DNA of 64,000 bases, taken from positions 1 to 64,000 of the forward strand of contig NZ_JAVHLD010000013.1 in assembly GCF_031082295.1 (NCBI RefSeq), given 5' to 3'. Positions 1 through 8,544 of this stretch are shown in pieces (within the stretch, counting starts at the first letter, position 1; each line of letters starts with the position of its first letter). The notes below the pieces were generated by a model, which worked only from the letters and a program-made list of their open reading frames with translations, was not told where the DNA came from and ran no database searches. Position numbers and translations under genes: made by a program. Origin of the DNA: Humidesulfovibrio sp. GTDB lineage: Bacteria; Desulfobacterota; Desulfovibrionia; Desulfovibrionales; Desulfovibrionaceae.

Positions 1-27
1 CGCTTTTCTTTTGAAAGAACATCCGCT

Positions 28-330
28 TCGCGTCCAGCCCGTTCGGCCTTCCCGTTGCGGCGAGGTGCGTTTCTATGTGAACCGCGCCCCGTAGTCAACT
101 ACTTTTTCACTTTTCTTCTGGAAAGATCTTTCGCTGCCCTGCGACCTTCCGGTCCCGTGCGGCGAAGGGGCTTTCTAGAAGAACCAGCTTCCAGAGTCAA
201 CCACTTTTTACTCATTTACTTGGAAAAGATCAGCCGCCCCCACACACCCTCTCGGGCCGTTCGTTGCGGCGAGGGGTGGTTCTAGGGAAACCAGGGCGGA
301 AGGTCAACTGGTTTTTTAGGATTGCGGCAA
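28..330. repeat. Three degenerate direct repeats, ~102-107 bp period, each containing TTCTA...GAACC/AAACC...GTCAACYACTTTTT
   Basis: GTCAAC(T/C)(A/G)(C/G)TTTTT starts at 94, 196 and 303. Each is preceded by a TTCTA(T/G)-(G)AACC-like block and a GTTGCGGCGAGG/GTGCGGCGAAGG/GTTGCGGCGAGG block. The translated short ORF 55..285 repeats the motif (VVNYFFTFLLER / RVNHFLLIYLEK). Confidence 0.7.
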
Positions 331-388
331 CATTAATTAAAATGCATATAAATTCAGAGTATTATGCGCGACGTTCTTTAAGCTGTCA

Positions 389-417
389 TTGCGCAAGGGC
401 TACCGCTTACCTATAGT
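389..417 (+). promoter_or_regulatory. Sigma70-like promoter TTGCGC-N17-TATAGT upstream of alkD-like gene
   Basis: TTGCGC at 389-394, 17-nt spacer, TATAGT at 412-417. Confidence 0.5.
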
Positions 418-439
418 ATGCTCTTACAGGAGACCAACC

Positions 440-1165
440 ATGACTCACCCAGCCAGTTTGCTGGAAGCGCTACGCGCAGACCTACGCGCAAACGTTGACG
501 CAAAGCACCGCGACGGCTGCCGTTCGTTCTTCAAAGAGACGATCCGACCCATGGGGGTACGCTCTGGCGAGCTGAACAGGATCATCGCCAAGCATTGGCG
601 CGACTCAAAGGGCCTTGCTTCAGACGAGCTCATGGCCTTGTGCGACTTGCTCTGGGATTCCGGCGTGTTCGAGGAAGCCACTGTGGCCTGCAAATGGTGC
701 GCTCGCGCCCTGCATACCCTTGGAAGCGCAAGCTTTGACGCGTTTGAGCGCTGGCTCGAAACAAGGGTAGACAACTGGGCGCACTGTGACGACCTTGCCA
801 GCCATTGTGTGGGCGGTCTGCTGATGCGCAACCCTGAGCTGGCTGAGCGCACCATGTCCTGGCTGAGCAGCCCAAACCGGTGGCTCAGGCGGGCAGGGGC
901 CGTCTGCTGCGTGGTGCCTGCCCGACGTGGACTCTATCTGCACCACGTGTTCCGCGTTGCGGATGAGCTCCTGAAAGACAACGACGACTTGGTGCTCAAG
1001 GGATACGGCTGGCTGCTCAAAGAGGCCTCGAAACCCTGGCCGCACGAGGTGCTGGAGTTCATCCTCGCCCGGCGCGAGCGCAAGCCGCGGGTGGCCCTGA
1101 GGTATGCAATCGAACTGCTCCCGGCGGCACAACGCGCCCAAGCCATGGAGCTGACGCGGAAATGA
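440..1165 (+). CDS. DNA alkylation repair protein (AlkD-like, HEAT-type fold)
   Basis: Translation from ATG 440 (MTHPASLLEALRADLRAN...) has AlkD-family patterns (FFKETIRPMGVRSGELNRIIAKHW; WLSSPNRWLRRAGAV). Confidence 0.8.
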   Translation: MTHPASLLEALRADLRANVDAKHRDGCRSFFKETIRPMGVRSGELNRIIAKHWRDSKGLASDELMALCDLLWDSGVFEEATVACKWCARALHTLGSASFDAFERWLETRVDNWAHCDDLASHCVGGLLMRNPELAERTMSWLSSPNRWLRRAGAVCCVVPARRGLYLHHVFRVADELLKDNDDLVLKGYGWLLKEASKPWPHEVLEFILARRERKPRVALRYAIELLPAAQRAQAMELTRK

Positions 1166-1223
1166 GAGTTTCCGTCAAGCGGGTCGCACCCGCACAGGCT
1201 AGAAGTCTTGCCTGGAGGAAAGG

Positions 1224-2123
1224 ATGAAGCTCGACACCCACAACGATTACGCTGCCCGCATGCTCCGTGTGCTGAACCACATGCAGCGGCACCTGGACGC
1301 GCCCCTGAACATCGAACGTCTGGCCAGCATCGCACATTTCAGCACGTCGCACTTCCACCGCGTGTTCAAAGGCATGCTTGGCGAGACCATCATGGACCAC
1401 GTCCGTCGCATCCGCCTTGAGCGAGCGTACATTGAGTTGGTGCGCACGGACGTGCCAGTGACGGACATCGCATTCGACGCGGGCTACGAGTCCCTTGAGG
1501 CTTTCAGCCGTTCCTTCCGCAAGACCTTCGGCCTCTCGCCAAGCCAGTGCCGTGAACAGCAGCACTGGTCGCGCCGGTTTCCAGCGGCGCCCTCAGCGGT
1601 TCACTACTGCGGAGGCGAGATCGTGGAAATCCTCTTTGACGAAACAGGAGCAGCTCACATGAATGTCCGCATCGAAAACCTGCCCGACCTGCGAATCCTC
1701 AAAGTGCGCCAGACAGGACCGTACATGGAGTCGGCCACCCGCGCCTGGGGCATGCTCTGCGCCTGGGCCGGCCCCAAAGGTCTGTTCGGTCCTCAGACCA
1801 TGTCCATCGGCATCAGCCACGACGACCCGCAGGTGACCAGGCCTGAGGACATCCGCTACGACGCGGCCATCACCGCGCCGCCCGAAGTCGCCCCAGAGGC
1901 GCCGATTGAGGCGGACACGCTCCCTGGAGGCAAGTACGCCGTCATCACCCACCAGGGACCTTACGAAAAGCTTGAGGACGCCTATGCTCAGATCATGGGC
2001 CAGTGGCTGCCCGCCAGCAACCATGAATACCGCGATACTCCCTGGTTCGAGGTGTACCGCAACGACCCGGCCAACACCCCGCCGGAACAGCTCATCACAG
2101 ACATCCACATTCCGCTGAAGTAA
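1224..2123 (+). CDS. AraC-family transcriptional regulator with GyrI-like effector-binding domain
   Basis: N-terminal AraC HTH (LNIERLASIAHFSTSHFHRVFKGMLGETIMDHVRRIRLERA), C-terminal GyrI-like domain (DTLPGGKYAVITHQGPYEKLEDAY). Confidence 0.9.
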   Translation: MKLDTHNDYAARMLRVLNHMQRHLDAPLNIERLASIAHFSTSHFHRVFKGMLGETIMDHVRRIRLERAYIELVRTDVPVTDIAFDAGYESLEAFSRSFRKTFGLSPSQCREQQHWSRRFPAAPSAVHYCGGEIVEILFDETGAAHMNVRIENLPDLRILKVRQTGPYMESATRAWGMLCAWAGPKGLFGPQTMSIGISHDDPQVTRPEDIRYDAAITAPPEVAPEAPIEADTLPGGKYAVITHQGPYEKLEDAYAQIMGQWLPASNHEYRDTPWFEVYRNDPANTPPEQLITDIHIPLK

Positions 2124-2125
2124 TG

Positions 2126-2162
2126 AAAAAGGGCGCCTCCCGCATGTGGGAGGCGCCCTTTC
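2126..2162. terminator. Bidirectional rho-independent terminator
   Basis: aaaaaGGGCGCCTCCCgcatgtGGGAGGCGCCCttt: 11-bp perfect stem between convergent genes. Confidence 0.85.
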
Positions 2163-2164
2163 CG

Positions 2165-3565
2165 TTAAAACTCCAGGTTGCGAGGCGTTCGCGGGAAGGG
2201 AATCACATCGCGGATATTGGCGATGCCCGTGACCAGCATGAGCAGGCGTTCGAACCCCAGGCCGAAGCCCGCATGGGGAGCGCTGCCGTAGCGTCGAGAA
2301 TCCAGGTACCACCAATACGGCTCACTCGGCAGGCCCACCTCGGCCATGCGCGCCTGAAGCACGTCCAGGCGCTCTTCTCGCTGGCTGCCCCCCACCAACT
2401 CGCCGATGCGCGGCACCAGCAGGTCCATTGCCGCCACCGTGGCCTGGTCATCATTGAGGCGCATGTAGAACGCCTTTATTTCCTTTGGGTAGTCATAAAC
2501 TATGACCGGACGCTTGAAGTGCTCCTCGCACAGGAAGCGCTCATGCTCAGTCTGCAGATCCGAGCCAGCATGCACCGGGAACTCGAAGCTTCTGCCCGAG
2601 GCCTGGAGCACGCGGATGGCCTCGGCATGGGGCAGGCGTAAAAATGGCTGGTCCAGAATGCCGTTCAGGGTGGACAGGAGCGTCTTGTCCACGAAGTTGC
2701 CGAACAGGGCCAGATCCTCCGCGCAATGGGTGAGCGCGTGTCGAACCAGCGAGCAGACAAGGGCTTCGGCCAGGTCCATGTCCTCGGCCAGATCGGCGAA
2801 GGCCATCTCAGGCTCCACCATCCAGAATTCGGCGGCATGCTTTGGCGTGTTGGAGTTCTCGGCACGGAAGGTCGGCCCGAAGGTGTACACATCGCCCAGG
2901 GCCAGGGCCAGCATCTCCGCCTCAAGCTGTCCAGACACAGTAAGGTTTGCCGGGCGGCCGAAAAACTCGGCAGCCTCGCGGTCTGCAGGGGACAGCTGTG
3001 CGGCCTTCTCTGGCTCCAGATTGCTCACGCGGAACATCTCTCCCGCGCCCTCGCAGTCTGAACCGGTGAGGATCGGCGCGTGGATGTGCGCGAACCCGCG
3101 CGACTGGAAGAAGGAATGCACGGCCAGGGCCATTTCCGATCGAACGCGCAGCATCGCCCCATACTTGTTGGTGCGCGGGCGCAAGTGGGCGATGGTGCGC
3201 AGGAACTCGTCGGAATGGCGCTTCTTCTGGAGCGGATAGGTCTCGGCGTCGGCCTCGCCGTAAACCGTGAGCGCGCTGGCGCGCACCTCCCACTTCTGCC
3301 CTGCGGCGGGCGAGGCGACAAGCTGGCCCTCCACAGCGCAAGCAGCGCCAGTGTTCAACCGTTCCAGATGCGGCAGCAGCTGCGGGCTGTGGTCCACCAA
3401 CACCTGCACGTTGCCCAGGCAGGAGCCGTCGTTGACCTCCAGAAAGGAAAAGCCCTTGGCGTCGCGCCGGGTACGCACCCAACCCTTGAGCAGCAGCGCG
3501 CCATCCGGTCCGGCCACGCGGCCGTCATCGCTCGAAAGAATGTCCTTGACCCGTATCCGCTGCAT
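2165..3565 (-). CDS. asnS: Asparagine--tRNA ligase
   Basis: Class II aaRS motifs; [12 protein letters not shown]..., [56 protein letters not shown]. Confidence 0.93.
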   Translation of the reverse strand: MQRIRVKDILSSDDGRVAGPDGALLLKGWVRTRRDAKGFSFLEVNDGSCLGNVQVLVDHSPQLLPHLERLNTGAACAVEGQLVASPAAGQKWEVRASALTVYGEADAETYPLQKKRHSDEFLRTIAHLRPRTNKYGAMLRVRSEMALAVHSFFQSRGFAHIHAPILTGSDCEGAGEMFRVSNLEPEKAAQLSPADREAAEFFGRPANLTVSGQLEAEMLALALGDVYTFGPTFRAENSNTPKHAAEFWMVEPEMAFADLAEDMDLAEALVCSLVRHALTHCAEDLALFGNFVDKTLLSTLNGILDQPFLRLPHAEAIRVLQASGRSFEFPVHAGSDLQTEHERFLCEEHFKRPVIVYDYPKEIKAFYMRLNDDQATVAAMDLLVPRIGELVGGSQREERLDVLQARMAEVGLPSEPYWWYLDSRRYGSAPHAGFGLGFERLLMLVTGIANIRDVIPFPRTPRNLEF

Positions 3566-3701
3566 GAGCGCTCCTTCAACCATGTTCTTGAGTGATTCGT
3601 CACGTCGCCCTCTTCTAGTGCCGATCCGCCAGGATTTCAACAGAGTTGCGCCCGGTCCGGTCCTGGGTTAGAACGCCGCCACACAGCATCAAGGAGAGCG
3701 C

Positions 3702-5114
3702 ATGGGATTTTTCAGCAAGGTCAAGAAGCTCTGGGGCGGAAACGTTGCCACGGAAACTCCTGTTGAGGCCACTCCACAGGCTGCACTTGAGACCGGTTCT
3801 CAAGCCGGACAGGCTGTCGAAGTTGAACCCTCTCCCGCCTCTGAGCCCGCTGCTGAACCGGACCTCATCACGCAGCCCGAGGCCAAGCCGCAGACGGCCG
3901 AACTCACCCAGGCTTGGCGCGACGCCCTATCCGCCTCCCTGACCTCCGGACGCGCAAAGATTTCGGAATGGCTTGGCATTCTGCTTTCCGACATCAGCGC
4001 CACCGGCCCCGACCTCTGGGCGCGCCTGCGCTTTCTCTTTGCCACCCTGGGAGCTCCCAAGGCCGAGGCCGAAGCCTTCATTGCGGAATTCAACGCTTGG
4101 GCAACGGCCATGAACCTGCAAAAGCCCGAGGATATACGCTCCGAGCTGCGGTACAGACTTGTCTTGGCCCTGGACCTGGAACAGGAGCAGGAAGAGCGCA
4201 CCAGCCTGTTCAAAAAGCTCACCAAAGGCCTGGCCAAGACCAAGGCCCGCTTCGCATCCGGCCTGGGCGCGTTGTTCGGCCGCTCTGGCGGGCTCGATGA
4301 CGGCTTCTGGGACGAGCTGGAAGAGATCTTCATCACCGCAGACATGGGGTCCGAGGCAACTCAAAAGCTCCTCGGCAATCTCAAGACACGCGCGCGCACC
4401 ATGGGCGTCACCGAGGCCTCGCGCTTCCGCGAAGTGCTTTCCGCCGAACTCGAGGAGATCTTCCCTCTGTTGAAGAAACCGAAGGTTGCCAGTGCGCCTG
4501 AAGTAGTCATGATGGTTGGCGTGAACGGAGTGGGCAAGACCACCACCATCGCCAAGCTAGCCTATCGCGCACGCCTGCAGGGCCGCAAAGTGCTCATCGC
4601 CGCGGGCGACACCTTCCGCGCCGCCGCCATCGGGCAGTTGGAAATCTGGGCGGGCCGTGTGGGCGCTGGCATCTTCTCCAAGGCCGAAGGCGCCGATCCT
4701 GCCGCCGTTGCCTTCGAGGCGGTGGACAAGGCCCAGCGCGAGGGCTTCGACCTGGTGCTGCTGGACACCGCCGGCCGCCTGCACACCAAGGTGAATCTCA
4801 TGGAAGAGCTGCGCAAGATCAAGCGCGTGCTGGAAAAGAAACACCCAGGCGCGCCCCACCGCGTGGTGCTGGTCATCGACGCGACAACGGGCCAGAACGC
4901 ACTTTCGCAGACCAAGCTGTTCCACGAGGCAGTCGGCGTGGACGAGATCGTGCTGACGAAGCTCGACGGCACGGCCAAGGGCGGCGTGATGGTTTCCGTG
5001 GCCATAACCCACAAGCTTCCAATCAGCTTCATCGGTCTGGGCGAGAAGATGGAAGACCTGCGCCCCTTCGTGGGGGAGGACTTCGCCAAGGCGTTGCTGG
5101 GCGACGGCGACTAG
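3702..5114 (+). CDS. ftsY: Signal recognition particle receptor FtsY
   Basis: SRP GTPase NG domain: MMVGVNGVGKTTTIAKLA, AAGDTFRAAAIGQLEIWA, DTAGRLHTKVNLMEEL, TKLDGTAKGGV. Confidence 0.96.
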   Translation: MGFFSKVKKLWGGNVATETPVEATPQAALETGSQAGQAVEVEPSPASEPAAEPDLITQPEAKPQTAELTQAWRDALSASLTSGRAKISEWLGILLSDISATGPDLWARLRFLFATLGAPKAEAEAFIAEFNAWATAMNLQKPEDIRSELRYRLVLALDLEQEQEERTSLFKKLTKGLAKTKARFASGLGALFGRSGGLDDGFWDELEEIFITADMGSEATQKLLGNLKTRARTMGVTEASRFREVLSAELEEIFPLLKKPKVASAPEVVMMVGVNGVGKTTTIAKLAYRARLQGRKVLIAAGDTFRAAAIGQLEIWAGRVGAGIFSKAEGADPAAVAFEAVDKAQREGFDLVLLDTAGRLHTKVNLMEELRKIKRVLEKKHPGAPHRVVLVIDATTGQNALSQTKLFHEAVGVDEIVLTKLDGTAKGGVMVSVAITHKLPISFIGLGEKMEDLRPFVGEDFAKALLGDGD

Positions 5115-5131
5115 AACGCCAAACGACGCGC

Positions 5132-5596
5132 CTATTCCTGAATCGCCACGCCGCGATTGATGTAGGAGATGCCCAGGCCGTTGCCCGAACCGATCATGAC
5201 GGCCTCCACAATGGGCACGTTGACCTGGACGTCGGACCTCCAGCGCACCAGGAATGATGCGCCAACGCCTCCCTCCTTGTCCTTTTCATCCACGAGAAAC
5301 TCCCGCGCTGACAGGGGCGGTATGACCACCGGGGCCGCAAGGTAACGGCGCAGGAGCTTCCCGTCAGAGCCATAGTAGTCCACGAAAGACAACGTGAGTG
5401 GACGCTTGGTGTCGATGTTGCGCACGACGAGCGTTACCGTCAGGTCCAGGGGCCGCGTCTTGGGGCCATGGAAGATGTGCGAGGAGCACGGCACGTACTG
5501 CGTCTGCCCCGTGGACACTTCGGCCAAGCCCACGGTGGCAAACACGCAAACGAGAAGCGCGGCTACAATCACGGCAATAGAGCGACGACGTATCAT
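5132..5596 (-). CDS. DUF3124-like exported protein
   Basis: Signal peptide-like N-terminus and YVPCSSHIFHGPKTRPLDLTVTLVVRNID...VDYYGSDGKLLRRYL...VEAVMIGSG pattern. Confidence 0.7.
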   Translation of the reverse strand: MIRRRSIAVIVAALLVCVFATVGLAEVSTGQTQYVPCSSHIFHGPKTRPLDLTVTLVVRNIDTKRPLTLSFVDYYGSDGKLLRRYLAAPVVIPPLSAREFLVDEKDKEGGVGASFLVRWRSDVQVNVPIVEAVMIGSGNGLGISYINRGVAIQE

Positions 5597-5631
5597 GGTT
5601 CCTCCCAGCCGGTTTCAAGCAGGCATTCGGT

Positions 5632-6489
5632 TTACGACAGGACCGGAACGGTCCAGTTCTCCGGCGCCTCGGCCTCGAAGCGCGGAAAGGCGATGCGCCT
5701 GTGATGCAGAAACATGCGCGGGGCGACGATGTCGCCTTCACCGTACAGCGGATCCCCGAGGATAGGCAGCATGGCTGCGGCCAGGTGCGCTCGTATCTGG
5801 TGCCGGGCTCCGGCGTAGATCTGCACGCGGACCTTGGTCAGCCCTCCCGGCAACTCCTCCACCGGCCAGACAAAAGTCCAGTTGCGCCGCTCCGGGTCGA
5901 GCTTGGCCAGCACACGCGTGCGGCGGCGGTCATCGGAGTCAAGCGCGCGCCTGAGCTCAAGCGCCTCGTCCAATTTGCCGACCACAATGGCGACGTATTC
6001 CTTTGTCACCTTCATGGTGTCCATGAGCGCGTAGTCCTTCTGCGCCTGTGGCTTGAGCGCCACCAGCAGCAGTCCCGAGGTGAGGTTGTCCAGGCGGTTC
6101 AGCAGAACAGGCTGGGAGTCGGGGAAAAGTTCCGGCAGGTGCGCCTCGACGCAGGGTTCGGAGCGTCCGGCGATGGCCGAACTGTGCATCCCGGCAGGCT
6201 TGAGAAGCGCAGCGAAGCTCATGGTGCGCTTCACGATGGCGATCTTGGGCGTCGGTGCGCTGGAGCGTTCTTCAGCCAAGAGGTCGACGCGCTGGCCGAG
6301 CAAAACCTTGAGGCTTGGCGTGGCAGGCCGTCCCTGCACCAGCACCCGGCCCGACTCGATGAGCCGACGCCGCAGGCGCAGCCCTGAGCCGGGCATGAGC
6401 TGCTCCAACACCTTGTCCAGCCGCTGGCCGTTCATGGCCTCATTCACCTGGACGCTTTGCGCTTGCAGCTGATTTTCGTTGTGTTCCAT
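5632..6489 (-). CDS. RluA-family pseudouridine synthase
   Basis: S4-like N-terminus (GQRLDKVLEQLMPGSGLRLRRRLIESGRVLVQGRP) and RluA core (LLNRLDNLTSGLLLVAL, VQIYAGARHQIRAHLA). Confidence 0.85.
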   Translation of the reverse strand: MEHNENQLQAQSVQVNEAMNGQRLDKVLEQLMPGSGLRLRRRLIESGRVLVQGRPATPSLKVLLGQRVDLLAEERSSAPTPKIAIVKRTMSFAALLKPAGMHSSAIAGRSEPCVEAHLPELFPDSQPVLLNRLDNLTSGLLLVALKPQAQKDYALMDTMKVTKEYVAIVVGKLDEALELRRALDSDDRRRTRVLAKLDPERRNWTFVWPVEELPGGLTKVRVQIYAGARHQIRAHLAAAMLPILGDPLYGEGDIVAPRMFLHHRRIAFPRFEAEAPENWTVPVLS

Positions 6490-6635
6490 GCCGACACCCT
6501 ACCCTTTGCGGGCTCGGGCAGCAACAGCCATCAACGTGTTCCCGGTCGACATGTAAGCATCCGCTTTTGACGCGAGGAATAAAACAATCTAGTGAGTTGG
6601 GGTCATGCAAACCTCAACCTCGGGAGCTGTCCTCC

Positions 6636-7625
6636 ATGCCTTTCGACGTTCTCTGGCTTTCCCAGGCCAATATCGACACACTTGGGATCACGATGCTTGA
6701 AATCATGGACGAGGTGGAGCAAGGCTTCGCAGCCCAGGGACGCGGCGAGGTCGAAATGCCCGCCAAGATCGGCATCCACACGCGCAAGGACTGCTTCAAC
6801 CATTCCATGCCCTGCTATGTCAGCGGAAATTTGGACATGGCCGGGGTGAAGGTCGTATCCGGCTATCCGCCGAACCCCAAAAAGGGGCTGCCGTACATCA
6901 CCGGCATCTGGTGCCTGCTTGACCCAGAGACCGGCCTTGTGCGCGCGGTGATGGACGCGGCCTGGATAACGGCATGGCGGACGGGGGCGGCCTCTGGCGT
7001 CTACGCGCGGTACTTCGGCAGCCCGGACACCAGGAGCATTGCCATCCTCGGCCTGGGCGTGCAGGGCCGCATGAACCTGCGGGCCATGATCGAAGTATTC
7101 CCGAACATTTCCGAGGTGCGCATGTATGACCCCATCGCGGGCCAGAGCGCGCGCTACAAGGCCGACATGCAGCCCCTGCTGCCGGGGGCAACGTTCGTGG
7201 ATTGCGCTGATCCCAAGATTTGCGTGGACAATGCGGACGTGATCATCACCTGCTCACCCATTGTGGAGAAGCCGGAACGCTTCGTCAAAGCCGAGTGGCT
7301 GAAGCGCGACTCCCTGGCCATATCTGTGGACTACGACTCGGCCTTTGATGCCGAAACCATGAGCGGCGCCGCCTGCTTCACAACCGACAACGAGGGACAG
7401 TACCTCTGGACAAAGGGGCACGGCGTGTATTTCCAGAACGGCTACCCGGACAAGACTGGCCTGCACTCGGACCTTGGCGAGATCTGCGCCGGAAAGAAGG
7501 CTGGGGTCCGCAGCGGGCGTCGCTCTGCGGTGCTCATGGGCATCGCGCTGGACGACGTCATGACCGGCCACTTGATCTACCAAAAGGCGCTGGAACGCAA
7601 AGTCGGCACCTGGGTCCAGCTCTAG
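6636..7625 (+). CDS. Ornithine cyclodeaminase / mu-crystallin family protein
   Basis: MPFDVLWLSQANI...; VKVVSGYPPNPKKGLPYITG, ITAWRTGAASGVYARYFG, IAILGLGVQGRMNLRAM. Confidence 0.85.
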   Translation: MPFDVLWLSQANIDTLGITMLEIMDEVEQGFAAQGRGEVEMPAKIGIHTRKDCFNHSMPCYVSGNLDMAGVKVVSGYPPNPKKGLPYITGIWCLLDPETGLVRAVMDAAWITAWRTGAASGVYARYFGSPDTRSIAILGLGVQGRMNLRAMIEVFPNISEVRMYDPIAGQSARYKADMQPLLPGATFVDCADPKICVDNADVIITCSPIVEKPERFVKAEWLKRDSLAISVDYDSAFDAETMSGAACFTTDNEGQYLWTKGHGVYFQNGYPDKTGLHSDLGEICAGKKAGVRSGRRSAVLMGIALDDVMTGHLIYQKALERKVGTWVQL

Positions 7626-7632
7626 GAACGAC

Positions 7633-8544
7633 ATGCAAGTTCGCGGCTATCTCTACGTGCTCTGTGCGGCAGCGCTTTGGGCGCTCATCGGGCCGTTGTC
7701 CAAGCAGGCCATAGCCTACGGCGTGGAACCGCTGGAGGCGGCCTTCTGGCGTTCCGCCATCGGCTGGTCGCTGTTCGCCGCGCATGCCTTCTCCGCGCGC
7801 TGCTGGAAGCTCCAACGCGCCGATGCCCCCGCCGTGGCGGCGTTTGGCGTGTTCGGCGTGGCGACGCTCTTCGGTGCCTATATCATGTCGATCCACTATG
7901 TCGGCGCTGCCCTGGCGTCGGTGCTTCTGTACACGGCCCCGGCCTGGGTGGCCGTGCTGGCCTGGCTTATGCTCGGCGAAGCCATGACCGGCAACAAGAT
8001 CATTGCGCTGTGCATGACCATCGCGGGCGTGGCCTGCGTCAGCCTTGGCCCTTCGCTGTTGAGTGGCCAGGGGCTCGGCGCCGTGAACATGCCCGGCGTG
8101 TTGCTGGGACTGCTCTCCGGCCTCAGCTACGCCACGTACTACATCTTCGGGAAACGATACCTGGGCCGCTACCAGACGCCCACCCTGTTCCTCTACGCCC
8201 TGCCGGTGGGCTGCCTGTGCCTGCTGCCCTTTGTCCCGTTCAGCCAGAAGTCCTGGCAGGCGTGGGCCACGCTCGCCGCCCTGGCCCTGACGACCACCTA
8301 CGGCGCTTACAGCGTCTATTATGCCGGCTTGCGCCGCCTGGAGGCGACGCGCACGGCCATCGTGGCGTCCCTGGAGCCAGTTCTGGCCGCCGCCCTGGCC
8401 TATGTCTGGTGGGACGAGCGTTTCGACCTGGCCGGGTATGTCGGCAGCGCGCTCATCCTGGGGGCGGTGCTCTGCACCATTCTGGGCAGCCCCGCCAAAA
8501 GCGTCGACACGGAACCTGAACCGGCCATAGAGGCCAGCGCATGA
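7633..8544 (+). CDS. EamA/DMT-family transporter
   Basis: Ten hydrophobic segments in two repeats typical of EamA; LLYTAPAWVAVLAWLMLGEAMT, RTAIVASLEPVLAAALAYVWWDERF. Confidence 0.88.
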   Translation: MQVRGYLYVLCAAALWALIGPLSKQAIAYGVEPLEAAFWRSAIGWSLFAAHAFSARCWKLQRADAPAVAAFGVFGVATLFGAYIMSIHYVGAALASVLLYTAPAWVAVLAWLMLGEAMTGNKIIALCMTIAGVACVSLGPSLLSGQGLGAVNMPGVLLGLLSGLSYATYYIFGKRYLGRYQTPTLFLYALPVGCLCLLPFVPFSQKSWQAWATLAALALTTTYGAYSVYYAGLRRLEATRTAIVASLEPVLAAALAYVWWDERFDLAGYVGSALILGAVLCTILGSPAKSVDTEPEPAIEASA

